Below are positions 18,036-28,063 of a stretch of 64,000 bases of DNA, piece after piece (position 1 is the stretch's first letter; each line of letters starts with the position of its first letter). The notes beneath the pieces are model-generated. The model saw only the letters and a list, made by a program, of their open reading frames with translations, was not told the DNA's origin and did not search any database. The position numbers and the translations under genes are program-made. Source of the DNA: Croceifilum oryzae (GTDB taxonomy: Bacteria > Bacillota > Bacilli > Thermoactinomycetales > Thermoactinomycetaceae); assembly GCF_030814315.1 (NCBI RefSeq), contig NZ_JAUSUV010000001.1, positions 1-64,000 on the forward strand, given 5' to 3'.

Positions 18036-18557
18036 ATGTTGAATGTGCCCAATCTGTTGACGTTGGTTCGTTTTCTATTAGTTCCAGTTTACTTGTTCAT
18101 ATTCTTCTCGGACATCCCTTCACCCGCACGTCTTTGCTGGGCGATCGGAATTATCTTCTTAGCGGGCCTTACCGATGTAGTAGATGGGTATCTAGCTAGG
18201 CGTAATAATCAAGTAACCCAAATGGGTGCTATGTTAGATCCACTTGCAGATAAGTGTATGCTCATGGCCATTTTTCTATCCTTATTATTGTCTGATAAAA
18301 TCTCATGGGAAGCAGCATTTGCAATCCTATTCCGTGATTTGGGGATGATTGTTTATGGAGCGATTGTTCATTTTCAAGGTAGAAAAACGGTGCCTGCTAA
18401 CTTTCTAGGGAAAATGACAACCGTGCTTTCTTATCTCGTGTTATTTATGGTGATGTTTGATGCTCCATATGCTTCAACGATGCTATGGATCGTAATCGGA
18501 CTCTCCTATATCACGGCTTTGTGTTATATGGTCCAACTAAAAGTGGTAAACGAGTAA
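18036..18557 (+). CDS. CDP-alcohol phosphatidyltransferase (PgsA-like)
   Basis: 173 residues. It has the complete family motif DG-x2-AR-x8-G-x3-D-x3-D (DGYLARRNNQVTQM, then GAMLDPLAD), the metal and CDP binding site. About five to six membrane helices. It should join an alcohol to a CDP-diacylglycerol lipid; glycerol phosphate (PgsA) is the likeliest acceptor, but the acceptor is not readable from sequence. AGGAGGG precedes ATG 18036 closely (TTG 18039 is a possible alternative). Orphan: it is flanked by terminators and unrelated genes. Confidence 0.85.
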   Translation: MLNVPNLLTLVRFLLVPVYLFIFFSDIPSPARLCWAIGIIFLAGLTDVVDGYLARRNNQVTQMGAMLDPLADKCMLMAIFLSLLLSDKISWEAAFAILFRDLGMIVYGAIVHFQGRKTVPANFLGKMTTVLSYLVLFMVMFDAPYASTMLWIVIGLSYITALCYMVQLKVVNE

Positions 18558-18577
18558 GAAATGTGAATAATAAAGGG

Positions 18578-18608
18578 ATCGGGGCGATGAACCCCGATTC
18601 TTTCTCTT
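18578..18608 (+). terminator. Terminator before the malic enzyme gene
   Basis: Perfect 7-bp stem ATCGGGG / CCCCGAT with a 7-base loop, followed by a T/C-rich tail. Confidence 0.7.
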
Positions 18609-18650
18609 TGCGATCTCATTCTTGTATACATAAAATTAGGAGGGTGCAAC

Positions 18651-19976
18651 ATGGGAGCAAGAAATGTAACCCGCACCATTATTGTCGAAACACCATCAAA
18701 ACCAGGAAATTTAGGAAAAGTGACCACTGCCATTGGCTTGTTTGGTGGAGATATCGGCGAGATTAAAACGAGACAAATAGGACCTTATTCGACTGTGCGA
18801 GATATTACCGTACAGTGCGAAAGTGAAGAACAATTAGAGACAGCGATAGCGGCTGTTGAACAGCTAGGAGAAGGGATTCATGTAAGAGCTATCTCTGATG
18901 ATGTTCTCCATGCTCATGAAGGCGGTAAGATTCATATGAGTAGCCGCTTTGATATACGTTCAATAGATGATTTGCGAAAAGTATATACACCGGGTGTTGC
19001 CAACGTGTGCCGTGTGATTGAAGAAGATCCATCTTTAGCTCAATACTATACAAGCATAGGAAATACCGTTGCAATCGTCACAGATGGAACGGCTATATTA
19101 GGTCTAGGAAACATTGGTCCATTGGCAGGAATGCCTGTAATGGAGGGGAAAGCGGCCCTATTTGATCGCCTTGCAGGGATTAGCGGAATTCCGATCCTAC
19201 TAGATACCAGTGATCCGGATGAAGTTGTAACAACGGTAAAACGGATTTCAAAAGGATTTGGCGGTATTTTATTAGAGGATATTGGCTCTCCGCACTGTTT
19301 TGAAATTGAAGAGCGTTTGATCAAAGAACTCGATATTCCTGTGATGCATGATGATCAACATGGAACGGCTGTTGTTACCTTAGCGGCTGTTATGTCTGCG
19401 TGTCGTAGTGCGGGCGTTAACTTAAAAGAAGCGGTTGTAGGACAAATAGGACTAGGCGCAGCGGGCTTAGCTATCTGTCGGATGTTCATGGCTTATGGTG
19501 TAAAAGAAATGGTTGGGGTGGATCGTCAGCCCGCAGCTTTGGATAGACTTGCTATGTATGGCGGAACGCCTGCTCATTCACTGGAAGAAATCATGGAGAA
19601 ATGCGATATCGTGATCGCTACGACAGGTGTACCTAACTTAATCAAACCAGAATGGATTCGAAAGGGACAAGTCATACTAGCTCTTTCCAATCCAAAACCA
19701 GAAATCGAGCCAGATGAAGCGATTAAAGCAGGGGCTTTGTTTGCGGCTGATGGTCGATCGGTAAATAATGTTCTTGGGTTCCCCGGTATTTTCCGTGGGG
19801 CATTAAATGCTGGAGCGAAATGTATTACCCATGATATGTTAGTAGCAGCGGCAACTGCAATATCAAACCATACCAAGCCAGGTCAGTTAGTTCCTCATCC
19901 ACTGGATATAAGAGCACATCAAATTGTGGCAGAAGCAGTGGAGATGGCTGTGATGAAAGAGGAATCAAGTAAATAA
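18651..19976 (+). CDS. NAD(P)-dependent malic enzyme with N-terminal ACT domain
   Basis: 441 residues. Residues ~8-80 form an ACT-like regulatory domain ([20 protein letters not shown]). Then comes the malic enzyme catalytic part: [13 protein letters not shown] (general acid tyrosine), [18 protein letters not shown], metal-binding LEDI and MHDDQHGTA, and a Rossmann [11 protein letters not shown]. It decarboxylates malate to pyruvate. AGGAGGG lies 9 bases before ATG 18651. It is 17 bases upstream of fabZ, likely one transcript. B. subtilis YtsJ is a relative of the same small type. Confidence 0.92.
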   Translation: MGARNVTRTIIVETPSKPGNLGKVTTAIGLFGGDIGEIKTRQIGPYSTVRDITVQCESEEQLETAIAAVEQLGEGIHVRAISDDVLHAHEGGKIHMSSRFDIRSIDDLRKVYTPGVANVCRVIEEDPSLAQYYTSIGNTVAIVTDGTAILGLGNIGPLAGMPVMEGKAALFDRLAGISGIPILLDTSDPDEVVTTVKRISKGFGGILLEDIGSPHCFEIEERLIKELDIPVMHDDQHGTAVVTLAAVMSACRSAGVNLKEAVVGQIGLGAAGLAICRMFMAYGVKEMVGVDRQPAALDRLAMYGGTPAHSLEEIMEKCDIVIATTGVPNLIKPEWIRKGQVILALSNPKPEIEPDEAIKAGALFAADGRSVNNVLGFPGIFRGALNAGAKCITHDMLVAAATAISNHTKPGQLVPHPLDIRAHQIVAEAVEMAVMKEESSK

Positions 19977-19993
19977 GAAATGAGGTTTGTTTT

Positions 19994-20437
19994 ATGGAAT
20001 GGGCGATCGAGAAGATTAAAGAGACAATCCCACACAGATATCCTTTTTTATTAGTGGATCGTGTGTTGGAATGTGAACCGAATGTACGTGCAGTTGGCAT
20101 CAAAAATGTTTCGATAAACGAGCCATTTTTTCAAGGACATTTTCCCCATTATCCAGTTATGCCAGGCGTGCTCATCGTCGAAGCGTTAGCTCAAGTTGGA
20201 GCATTGGCGGTTCTTACTTCAGAGGAGCACAAAGGAAAAACTGGCTTCCTTACAGGAGTGGACGGATTTCGTTTTCGGGGACAAGTTGTTCCAGGGGATC
20301 AGGTGCGTTTAGAGGTGGAGTTAACTCGTTTTAAAGGCAGTATTGGTAAAGGGAAAGGCACGGCGAGCGTTGATGGAAAGGTAGTCGCATCAGGGGAATT
20401 AATGTTTGCGATTATCGATGTAGCGAACCAAGGATAG
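19994..20437 (+). CDS. fabZ: 3-hydroxyacyl-ACP dehydratase
   Basis: 147 residues, the usual length. The hotdog-fold signature [20 protein letters not shown] holds the catalytic histidine and glutamate; [13 protein letters not shown] marks the N-terminus. It dehydrates beta-hydroxyacyl-ACP in fatty acid elongation. ATG 19994 follows TGAGG. The SpoIIID-fabZ neighbourhood also exists in B. subtilis (spoIIID, mbl, flhO, flhP, fabZ), but mbl and the flh genes are missing here. Confidence 0.96.
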   Translation: MEWAIEKIKETIPHRYPFLLVDRVLECEPNVRAVGIKNVSINEPFFQGHFPHYPVMPGVLIVEALAQVGALAVLTSEEHKGKTGFLTGVDGFRFRGQVVPGDQVRLEVELTRFKGSIGKGKGTASVDGKVVASGELMFAIIDVANQG

Positions 20438-20743
20438 ATTTAGAGGACAGGATGGGGTCATAGCGACCTCTCCTTTTCTTTATCTAAATGAGTAGTTACA
20501 TAAAGAATAGGGATTTATACGGTAGTACAATGGAAGATTCCATGGATTGTGGGTAACTTATATACATATTTGAAAAAGTGCACTCTGATCGGAGTTTGCT
20601 ACCCAAAAGATTTCAGTTATGTTACAGTGAGACTGTAGTTTGTAATGTTTCTGTAACATTAGAAGCGTAAATCAACATTTGTTAGAGGTACAATGATAGT
20701 GAGTCTTTATAATGGAACAAGTTGTCGGAAATGAGGGAGATCT
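20438..20743 (+). promoter_or_regulatory. Intergenic region and promoter of the polysaccharide locus
   Basis: A weak hairpin (GGGGTC / GACCTC, around 20454-20470) followed by a T-rich tail may end the malic enzyme-fabZ transcript. A perfect -10-like TATAAT lies at 20708-20713, 30 bases before the first polysaccharide gene, without a clear -35. A WalR-type direct repeat sits upstream. No ORF is supported here. Confidence 0.55.
20641..20657 (+). promoter_or_regulatory. WalR/PhoP-type direct repeat, copy 1
   Basis: TGTAAT-GTTTC-TGTAAC fits the WalR box TGTWAH-N5-TGTWAH exactly. A further half-site, TGTTAC, lies at 20620-20625, about two helical turns upstream. The site is about 50 bases before the TATAAT element. 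PhoP boxes read on the opposite strand look similar, so the regulator cannot be fixed from sequence alone. Confidence 0.55.
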
Positions 20744-21772
20744 ATGGTACGCTATGGTATTGTAGGCTGTGGTCATATTGCTAAAAAGCACGTTTCAGCG
20801 ATTCAAGCTGATTCTGGGGCTGTACTCGTGGCAGTATGTGACACCAATGAAGAGCGTTTGAAGGAATTTGCAATCGATGGAGTCATCGGATATACGGATC
20901 TGGCTGAAATGTTAAAAACAGATGTCGATGTTGTATCGATTTGTACACCAAGTGGTCTACACCCTGCGCTTACGATCCAAGTGGCTGAAGCGAAGAAGCA
21001 TGTCGTTGTCGAAAAACCAATGGCATTGACGCTCGAAGATGCTGATCGGATGATTGACGCATGTGAGGAAAATGGTGTGAAGATGGCTGTGGTCCATCCA
21101 AACCGCTTTCGCCCAGCTATCGTAGAACTACGAAAACAAATTGAAAATGAAAAATTCGGGACCATCGGTCATGCCAACGCAACCGTTCGATGGAATCGAA
21201 ATCAAGCATATTATGATCAAGCACCTTGGCGTGGAACGAAAGCCATGGATGGTGGGGTGTTGATGAATCAAGCGATTCATAACATGGACTTGCTTCTATG
21301 GATGATGGGGGACGTGGAGGAAGTTTATACATACGACGCGACCCGACTACGCCAGATTGAAGCAGAAGATACATCCATCTCGGTGATCCGCTTTAAAAAT
21401 GGAGCGCTCGGCGTACTGGAAGCGGCTGTTACGATTTATCCGAAGAACTTAGAAGAATCGTTAAGTATTTTCGGTGAAAAAGGTAGCGCTGTTGTCGGTG
21501 GACCAACTGCGAACTGGATTAAAACGTGGGATTTTGAAGGTCTGACGGCAGAAGAAGTTACGCAGTTGAAAGAGCAAATCGTGCAAGATCCATGGGGCAT
21601 GGCAGGTCATGAGTGTATTATTCGTGACATGACGCTTGCGATTACAGAAGATCGCACTCCAATTGTTTCAGGCACAGAAGGCCGTGATGCACTCGGTTTA
21701 GTTGTTGCTTGTCAGATGTCGGCTGAATCAGGTAAGCCAATTAAAATGAATACATTAGAACGAAAATCCTAA
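20744..21772 (+). CDS. wbpB: Gfo/Idh/MocA oxidoreductase, WbpB-like UDP-GlcNAcA 3-dehydrogenase
   Basis: 342 residues. N-terminal Rossmann fold (VRYGIVGCGHIAKKHV), VVVEKPMALTLEDAD with the conserved EKP, and a catalytic region MDGGVLMNQAIHNMDLLLW. The neighbouring aminotransferase, UDP-sugar 6-dehydrogenase and left-handed helix acetyltransferase suggest the WbpB step: oxidation of UDP-GlcNAc uronate at C3. GGGAGAT lies before ATG 20744. It opens a run of genes to 30120 that read in one direction with short gaps. The substrate is inferred from context. Confidence 0.8.
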   Translation: MVRYGIVGCGHIAKKHVSAIQADSGAVLVAVCDTNEERLKEFAIDGVIGYTDLAEMLKTDVDVVSICTPSGLHPALTIQVAEAKKHVVVEKPMALTLEDADRMIDACEENGVKMAVVHPNRFRPAIVELRKQIENEKFGTIGHANATVRWNRNQAYYDQAPWRGTKAMDGGVLMNQAIHNMDLLLWMMGDVEEVYTYDATRLRQIEAEDTSISVIRFKNGALGVLEAAVTIYPKNLEESLSIFGEKGSAVVGGPTANWIKTWDFEGLTAEEVTQLKEQIVQDPWGMAGHECIIRDMTLAITEDRTPIVSGTEGRDALGLVVACQMSAESGKPIKMNTLERKS

Positions 21773-21802
21773 TAAAATAAATGATAAAAGGGGTATTTCA
21801 AA

Positions 21803-22906
21803 ATGAAAAAAATTCCTTTACTAGACTTGAAAGCACAATTTGCTACTATTCGCGAAGAAGTGTTAGCATCTGTAGAAAACGTATTTGAAAGTGGAGCTTA
21901 TATCCTCGGACCGGAAGTAAAAGCATTGGAAAAAGAAGTAGCTGACTATATCGGAGTGAAACATGCGATTGGGGTAGCGAACGGGACGGATGCTCTTGTA
22001 TTAACGTTAGATGCTATGGGTGTTGGACCTGGCGATGAAGTTATTACGACTCCGTTTACCTTCTTTGCTTCTGCGGAAACTGTATCACAAGTAGGGGGGA
22101 CGCCTGTATTTGTGGACGTGGATCCAAAAACATATAACCTAGACATTGAACAATTGAAAGCAAAAATCACTGATAAAACGAAAGTAATCATCCCGGTTCA
22201 TATTTTTGGTCAACCTGCTAATATGGACGAGCTTCGTGAGATTGCCGAAGAAAAAGGCATCTACATCTTAGAGGATGCGGCACAAGCGATGGGATCCCAG
22301 TTCCAAGGTCAAATGATCGGTTCTTGGGGCGATGCTGCAACTTATTCATTCTTCCCAACTAAAAACCTTGGTGGTTACGGTGACGGCGGGATGGTTGTAA
22401 CGAATAACGATGAACTAGCACAGAAAATCCGAATCCTTCGGGTTCATGGTAGTAGCCCGAAATATTATCACAGCATGATTGGTTATAACAGCCGTTTGGA
22501 CGAAATCCAAGCGACTGCACTACGTATTAAATTACGCCATCTCGATCAGTGGAACAATGCACGTCGGGAAAAAGCGGCTATCTATAATGAGTTATTGAAA
22601 GATACTCCGCTTGTGACGCCTTTCGAAGCACCAGATCGTAAGCATATCTATCACTTGTATATTGTACAAGCTGAAAAGCGTGATGAGCTGATGAAGTATC
22701 TAGGTGAGCATGGCATTTCCACAGGTGTTTACTACCCAGTTCCGCTTCATCTACAAGAAGTGTATAAAGATTTGGGTCAAGGTGAAGGTAGTATGCCGGT
22801 ATCGGAATATTTATCGAAGCGTACTTTTGCTCTTCCGCTTTACCCAGAGCTGTCTCGTGAGGATATGAACTATATCGTGGATACCATTAAGAAGTTCTAT
22901 AAGTAG
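21803..22906 (+). CDS. wbpE: DegT/DnrJ/EryC1 aminotransferase, WbpE-like
   Basis: 367 residues, PLP-dependent sugar aminotransferase. The PLP lysine is in SFFPTKNLGGYGDGG; ILEDAAQAMGSQFQG carries the pyridine-binding aspartate, and GVANGTDALVLTL is the N-terminal phosphate region. In the WbpA-B-E-D pathway it aminates the 3-keto sugar, giving a 3-amino uronic acid nucleotide. AAAAGGGG precedes ATG 21803. It begins 30 bases after wbpB. Confidence 0.85.
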   Translation: MKKIPLLDLKAQFATIREEVLASVENVFESGAYILGPEVKALEKEVADYIGVKHAIGVANGTDALVLTLDAMGVGPGDEVITTPFTFFASAETVSQVGGTPVFVDVDPKTYNLDIEQLKAKITDKTKVIIPVHIFGQPANMDELREIAEEKGIYILEDAAQAMGSQFQGQMIGSWGDAATYSFFPTKNLGGYGDGGMVVTNNDELAQKIRILRVHGSSPKYYHSMIGYNSRLDEIQATALRIKLRHLDQWNNARREKAAIYNELLKDTPLVTPFEAPDRKHIYHLYIVQAEKRDELMKYLGEHGISTGVYYPVPLHLQEVYKDLGQGEGSMPVSEYLSKRTFALPLYPELSREDMNYIVDTIKKFYK

Positions 22907-22918
22907 GGGGTATTGACT

Positions 22919-24253
22919 TTGACAAACGTATTACTAGAGAAATTAGAGAACCGAACAGCTGTGGTCGGAGTAGTGGGACTTGGCTACGTTGGCTTACCAC
23001 TCGCAGTTGAAAAAGCAAAAGCGGGCTTTCGTGTCATTGGCTTCGATGTGTTGCAACATCGCGTAGATGAAGTAAACCAAGGGATTAACTATATCGGTGA
23101 TGTTGTTGACGAAGAGTTAAAAGAGCTTGTGTCTAGTGGTAAAATCATGGCTACGACGGATTACTCCAAGATCAGGGAAGTGGATGCAGTGGCAATCTGT
23201 GTCCCAACTCCTTTGGATAAGTATCAACAGCCAGATGTCTCTTATGTGGAGTCATCGAGTAAAGATATTGCGAAATATCTGCATCCAGGGATGTTAGTCG
23301 TTTTAGAGAGTACCACGTACCCAGGTACAACAGAGGAAGTAGTAGGTCCAATTCTAGAAGCTACTGGATTGAAAATCGGTCAAGATTTCTATCTAGCTTA
23401 TTCCCCAGAGCGTGTCGATCCGGGTAACAAAACCTTTAATACTAAGAACACACCGAAAGTAGTAGGCGGTGTAACAGCAGATTGTACGAAGGTAGCGGCT
23501 GCGATGTACCGTGCGGTATTAGAAGGTGAAGTTCACGAGGTATCAAGTCCGAAAGTAGCGGAGATGGAGAAGATTTTCGAAAACACATTCCGTAACATTA
23601 ACATTGGACTTGCTAACGAAATGGCGATTCTCTGTCATAAGATGGGGATCGACATTTGGGAAGTGATCGACGCTGCGAAGACCAAGCCATACGGATTTAT
23701 GGCGTTTTATCCAGGTCCAGGGCTAGGTGGACACTGTATTCCAATCGATCCATTCTATTTGACTTGGAAAGCACGTGAATATAATTATCACACACGCTTA
23801 ATCGAATGTTCAGGTGAAATTAATAATGCAATGCCAGAATTTGTGGTAGACCGTACGATGAAAATCTTAAATCGCTATGGAAAAGCCCTCGCAGGTTCTA
23901 AGGTATTGGTGCTTGGCGTGGCTTACAAAAAAGATATCGACGATATGCGCGAGTCTCCGGTTCTTCCAATCTTAGAGTTGCTCGAAACGTACAATGCGGA
24001 TGTTGAAGTGGTTGACCCACATGTACCTTCTTTCCGTTTTTCACATAGTGCAGATGCAAAAGTGATGGAGACTGTCGAATTGACAGCAGACCGTCTTCAA
24101 AATGCGGATCTTGTCTTGCTTACTACAGACCACAGTGCCTTTGATTATGAATTAATCGCACGAGAATCAAAAGTGATTTTTGATACGCGTAATGCCTTTA
24201 AAGGGGTAGGTATTTCTACTTCCAACATTCAAGCAGACTACGAAAAATTATAA
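22919..24253 (+). CDS. wbpA: Nucleotide sugar 6-dehydrogenase, WbpA-like (UDP-GlcNAc type)
   Basis: 444 residues from TTG 22919 (AGGGGG 8 bases upstream); TTG 22913 is too close to that site. The Rossmann motif GVVGLGYVGLPLAVEKA starts the protein; the catalytic cysteine is in GLGGHCIPIDPFY. Two-step NAD oxidation of the C6 hydroxyl to a carboxylate. UDP-GlcNAc is the inferred substrate, because the sequence is of the WbpA/WecC long type and the neighbours act on the product. Confidence 0.85.
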   Translation: MTNVLLEKLENRTAVVGVVGLGYVGLPLAVEKAKAGFRVIGFDVLQHRVDEVNQGINYIGDVVDEELKELVSSGKIMATTDYSKIREVDAVAICVPTPLDKYQQPDVSYVESSSKDIAKYLHPGMLVVLESTTYPGTTEEVVGPILEATGLKIGQDFYLAYSPERVDPGNKTFNTKNTPKVVGGVTADCTKVAAAMYRAVLEGEVHEVSSPKVAEMEKIFENTFRNINIGLANEMAILCHKMGIDIWEVIDAAKTKPYGFMAFYPGPGLGGHCIPIDPFYLTWKAREYNYHTRLIECSGEINNAMPEFVVDRTMKILNRYGKALAGSKVLVLGVAYKKDIDDMRESPVLPILELLETYNADVEVVDPHVPSFRFSHSADAKVMETVELTADRLQNADLVLLTTDHSAFDYELIARESKVIFDTRNAFKGVGISTSNIQADYEKL

Positions 24254-24270
24254 GGAATGGGTGTGGGCTC

Positions 24271-25017
24271 ATGAACAACTTCGTACATGAACGTGCAACG
24301 ATGGGGACAGATGTCTCCATCGGCCATTTTTCGGTTATTGAAGACGGCGTTGTATTAGGGGATCGTGTTACGATCGGTAATAATGTTACGATTCATGCAG
24401 GAACTGTGATTGGTGATGATGTATTTATTTCTGATAATTGCGTGGTAGGGCGTTGGCCGAGACCTGCGAAAGCATCAACAGTGAAGGTAGATGCTTCTTT
24501 GCCTGCTCTTGTGATTGGAGATGGGACAACCCTCGGAGCAAACACAGTTTTATATCGTGGTTCTTCTTTTGGAAAAGAATGCATGATTGGCGATCAAGCT
24601 TCTGTACGAGAGAAGTGTGAGATTGGGGATCGTGTAGTAATCGGACGTGGAGTAGCGGTTGAGAACCAAGTTTCCATCGGTTCCTTTACGAAGATTCAAA
24701 CCAATTCATACATTACCGCTTATACAACGATTGAAGAAAAGGTCTTTATCGCTCCAACTGTGACGACTACCAATGATAACTTTATGGGGCGTACCAAGGA
24801 ACGCTTCCAGTTTGTAAAAGGTGCACACATTAAGAAAGGCGCGCGTGTAGGTGGAGCATCGATTTTACTACCAGGTGTAGTGGTAGCTGAAGAAAGCTTT
24901 ATCGCGGCAGGTGCAGTGGTACACCGTGATACAGAAGAAAAGAAAGTGTATGTAGGGGTGCCAGCGCGTGTGCTACGTGATGTACCAGCCCGTGAATTAT
25001 TAGAAAATCAAGAGTAG
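24271..25017 (+). CDS. wbpD: Hexapeptide-repeat acetyltransferase, WbpD-like
   Basis: 248 residues with many left-handed beta-helix hexapeptides ([IV]GD-x-V pattern: IGNNVTIHAGTVIGDDVFIS and on). The loop TTTNDNFMGRTKERFQF and the C-terminal VYVGVPARVLR resemble 3-N-acetyltransferases of the WbpD type, which give UDP-GlcNAc(3NAc)A. The WbpI epimerase that would make the manno form is not seen nearby. The start is 17 bases after the previous stop. The exact acceptor is inferred. Confidence 0.8.
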   Translation: MNNFVHERATMGTDVSIGHFSVIEDGVVLGDRVTIGNNVTIHAGTVIGDDVFISDNCVVGRWPRPAKASTVKVDASLPALVIGDGTTLGANTVLYRGSSFGKECMIGDQASVREKCEIGDRVVIGRGVAVENQVSIGSFTKIQTNSYITAYTTIEEKVFIAPTVTTTNDNFMGRTKERFQFVKGAHIKKGARVGGASILLPGVVVAEESFIAAGAVVHRDTEEKKVYVGVPARVLRDVPARELLENQE

Positions 25018-25035
25018 TTGAGGTAGGAGCAATCC

Positions 25036-26544
25036 ATGAACCAACTAATCAAGCGTTTGTTTTCAGATTCGGCTGCATTTGCGATTGCAACGATGGGAAA
25101 CAAGCTAGCAGCAGTCGTGTTGGCTCCTATTTATATTCGGATTTTGCAAAAGGACCAACACGCAATTGGCGACTGGGGTTTGACACAGACATACACCCTT
25201 ATTTTAACGTATCTCTGTATCCTAGGGACGGACACTGCACTCGCTTACTATTTCTATGACACGAAAGATGAGAAAGATCGTCGAGTCTACTTCACGAACA
25301 CCTTATTGTTTAGTGTAGGGATGTGCATTCTGTTCAGTGTGCTATCCTTCTTCTTCGACTCTGCCATCTCTTCCGTTGTCTATAGAGGTCATCGTTACGA
25401 TGATTCTCATCTGTTGACGATTGCCACCGTTGCGACATTAGGTGCGATTGTCATTCAGCATATTCTCGCCTATGCTCGCTATAACCGAAGAGTATGGTTT
25501 TTTAATATCTTTTCGATGGCGTTTGTGATTGGGTCATCTGTGTTAAGTGTCGTGCTTGCTTATTACATGAAACCATCTGTGCTAGGGATCTTCTACGGTC
25601 AGTTAATCGGTCAAGGTACAGTGGCCTTGATTCTGCTATGGCTGTATCGAAAAGAGCTAACTTGGAAGTTTTCTAAACCTCATACGGTCCAACTGATCAA
25701 ATATGGATCTCCTGTGATGATCTCTTTATTATCTTTTTGGATCATGTCTTCCATCAGCAGACCTATTCTGAATTATTTAGTACCCACTATCCCTGAAATC
25801 AAGTACAGTGCAAACGCCATATATGAAGCTACTGTGCGGATTGCCAGCTTTATCGTTTTGATTACGGCACCGTTTCAATTAGCTTGGCGACCTTTTTCGA
25901 TGTCGATTAAGGATCGTGATGATGCGCAGCAGGTGTATGGATTAATTGGTAGAGGGTTGCTGGTGTTTGGCACATTAGCGATTATGGTGCTCACATTCTT
26001 TATACAACCACTGTACAATTTATATATTGGTACTCCGGGCCCAGAGACGAAGGTAGATCTTTCTAGTGGGTATCTCTATGTGTGGATGTTATCGTTGGGA
26101 ACGCTTTTAAATGTATTACATCCAGTGTTTGGTGTTGGACTATTCATCAAAAAGCAAACCAAGTACATCTCAAGAATATTTATCCTAGTTTCTGTGATGT
26201 TCTTAATTGGTAACTTTCTACTCGTGCCGTACTTTAAAATTTGGGGTACAGTTAGTATGACTGCTGCTAGTTATTTGGTTGCGGTGATTCTAATTTATCG
26301 AGCGAGTCAAAAAGTCTATCCAGTTGAGTTTAAATTCGGCGCTATGATGCTCTATATGACGGTGTTCCTCGGCTCTATGGCTTGGATTAGCTATGTGCAG
26401 GCAAATCATCTACCAAATCCGTGGATTACGTATGTAGTGGCATTTGTAGGGAATGTAGCCGTGATTTTGATTACAGGATTAATTCCTGTGAGCATGTTGA
26501 ATCGAATCGGTAGTCTTTTGCTCAAACTAGGAGGTAAAAAGTGA
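25036..26544 (+). CDS. Polysaccharide flippase (Wzx/MATE superfamily)
   Basis: 502 residues with about 12-14 membrane helices. It is an oligosaccharide-lipid flippase of the MOP superfamily; TuaB-like proteins are the nearest functional class. It would move the undecaprenyl-linked repeat unit to the outer face. GTAGGAGC lies before ATG 25036, and the gene follows wbpD by 18 bases. Confidence 0.85.
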   Translation: MNQLIKRLFSDSAAFAIATMGNKLAAVVLAPIYIRILQKDQHAIGDWGLTQTYTLILTYLCILGTDTALAYYFYDTKDEKDRRVYFTNTLLFSVGMCILFSVLSFFFDSAISSVVYRGHRYDDSHLLTIATVATLGAIVIQHILAYARYNRRVWFFNIFSMAFVIGSSVLSVVLAYYMKPSVLGIFYGQLIGQGTVALILLWLYRKELTWKFSKPHTVQLIKYGSPVMISLLSFWIMSSISRPILNYLVPTIPEIKYSANAIYEATVRIASFIVLITAPFQLAWRPFSMSIKDRDDAQQVYGLIGRGLLVFGTLAIMVLTFFIQPLYNLYIGTPGPETKVDLSSGYLYVWMLSLGTLLNVLHPVFGVGLFIKKQTKYISRIFILVSVMFLIGNFLLVPYFKIWGTVSMTAASYLVAVILIYRASQKVYPVEFKFGAMMLYMTVFLGSMAWISYVQANHLPNPWITYVVAFVGNVAVILITGLIPVSMLNRIGSLLLKLGGKK

Positions 26545-26547
26545 GAG

Positions 26548-27990
26548 ATGGTGAATGAGGTTTTGCTTTCTCAACGAAAACGTTTAGATACGTTGTTTTA
26601 TCTAACGGCCGCTTTCGCTCTACTCGGGCCTAGCTTTGGTATTCCGGTGACATCTAGCTTTACATTAACCTTCTTCCGCTTAGCTTTTTTGGTTTTACTA
26701 GCCGGATTCATTTTTCGCTTTGTAAACACAAAGCGTTTGGAAGCATCCTATATGTATCCTATTCGTTGGTATATCGCGTTTCTATGCTTTTGGATCGTGT
26801 ATGCCGTTTTAACGTTAACGTGGGTGATCGATATGGGGAGAGGGATTCGTTATGTTGTATTCTTAACGAATATGATCGCTTTAGCCCTTTCGTTTCCTTA
26901 CTTTATCCGAAATGAATCCTACTATCAGAAAATCACGAAAGTATTATTTGGCGTATATACGGCGATTATTTTATTTGCGGTGTTTGAATCGGTTACATTA
27001 ATTCATCTTCCTACTTCTCGGGCGGTAGATGGAAATGTTTCAGATGGAGTAAGTGCATCGGTTACATCTGTGTTTACCAACCAAAACGATTTAGCGACCT
27101 GTATTACATTGGCTCTGCCATTTATCGTCGCCGCAATGATCATGTTACCGTTGTCTCGAAAGATGAAAGCGGCAGTATACGGGGTATTCATCCTATCCGG
27201 CTACGTCTTATTTGCCACAGGGTCACGTGTAAATGAGTTGATCGTTCTTCCATTGATTGCAGTGGCTTTGCTCATCCTTTTTTGGAAAAGCTTAGATCGT
27301 AGTCGCTTCCGTCTAAAAAGCATCCGTACAAATGGTTTCTTTCTACTTCTCGCTGTCGTATTGATTCAGGTAATGCTGGCGACGATGTTGACCCCAGAAG
27401 GTCAAAGAGTAGTGGAAGATAAGCTGGGAAGTACTTCTGCAAGCCTCTCTGACCTTCATAATGCGGTTTCAGAGGAACTTGTAGGAGGAGAATCGCACAC
27501 TGAAGGTCAATCAGGGGAGAGTATAACAGTACGTGTCAATCTCTTGAAGCATGGATTCGATTTCTTAGTAAAAAGCCATTTTATGGGTGTCGGAGCAGGA
27601 AATATTGAACGATTGATGCACCCTTCCTCAGTTGAGTATGTGAGTGAGGATGTGAACAAGGAAAATATCCATAATTGGTGGGCTGAGATTTTAGTCAACT
27701 TTGGTGTTGTCACGTTTGCGCTCTATCTGGCTTTGTACGTCTGGTTGTTGTGGCGGCTATGGAAGCTGATCAGTTTAAAAAGGTCTCCACAGCTTTCTCC
27801 GTATCTGCGTTTCGGGGCAGTGGCTAGTTTAGCGGCGATGACTGGATACTTTTTTGGTGGTATGGCGATGAGTACGGCTATCCATTTCACTCCGATGTGG
27901 ATTAGTTATGGCTTAGCTTTAGCTGTCTTAGTGTTAGGAGAACATCAGAATAAACAAATAGAACCAAAGTCTATACGTGGATCGAAATGA
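26548..27990 (+). CDS. O-antigen ligase/polymerase family protein (Wzy-like), paralogue 1
   Basis: 480 residues, about 12 membrane helices. The large outer loop lies near residues 290-370 and ends in the Wzy_C-type stretch NIHNWWAEILVNFGV, followed by YVWLLWRLWKL. It is clearly related to the protein at 31295-32734 (shared TSVFTNQNDLAT, FATGSR and HNWW-E-LVNFG). It probably polymerises repeat units; ligase activity is the alternative. AGGAGG is 13 bases before ATG 26548, a rather long spacing. Confidence 0.8.
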   Translation: MVNEVLLSQRKRLDTLFYLTAAFALLGPSFGIPVTSSFTLTFFRLAFLVLLAGFIFRFVNTKRLEASYMYPIRWYIAFLCFWIVYAVLTLTWVIDMGRGIRYVVFLTNMIALALSFPYFIRNESYYQKITKVLFGVYTAIILFAVFESVTLIHLPTSRAVDGNVSDGVSASVTSVFTNQNDLATCITLALPFIVAAMIMLPLSRKMKAAVYGVFILSGYVLFATGSRVNELIVLPLIAVALLILFWKSLDRSRFRLKSIRTNGFFLLLAVVLIQVMLATMLTPEGQRVVEDKLGSTSASLSDLHNAVSEELVGGESHTEGQSGESITVRVNLLKHGFDFLVKSHFMGVGAGNIERLMHPSSVEYVSEDVNKENIHNWWAEILVNFGVVTFALYLALYVWLLWRLWKLISLKRSPQLSPYLRFGAVASLAAMTGYFFGGMAMSTAIHFTPMWISYGLALAVLVLGEHQNKQIEPKSIRGSK

Positions 27991-28063
27991 GCGGAGGGAG
28001 CCTAATTGGTAATTCCTCCCCTTTCTATATAGAGTAAGTTGCCAGAAGGAGCTGGACCCTTGA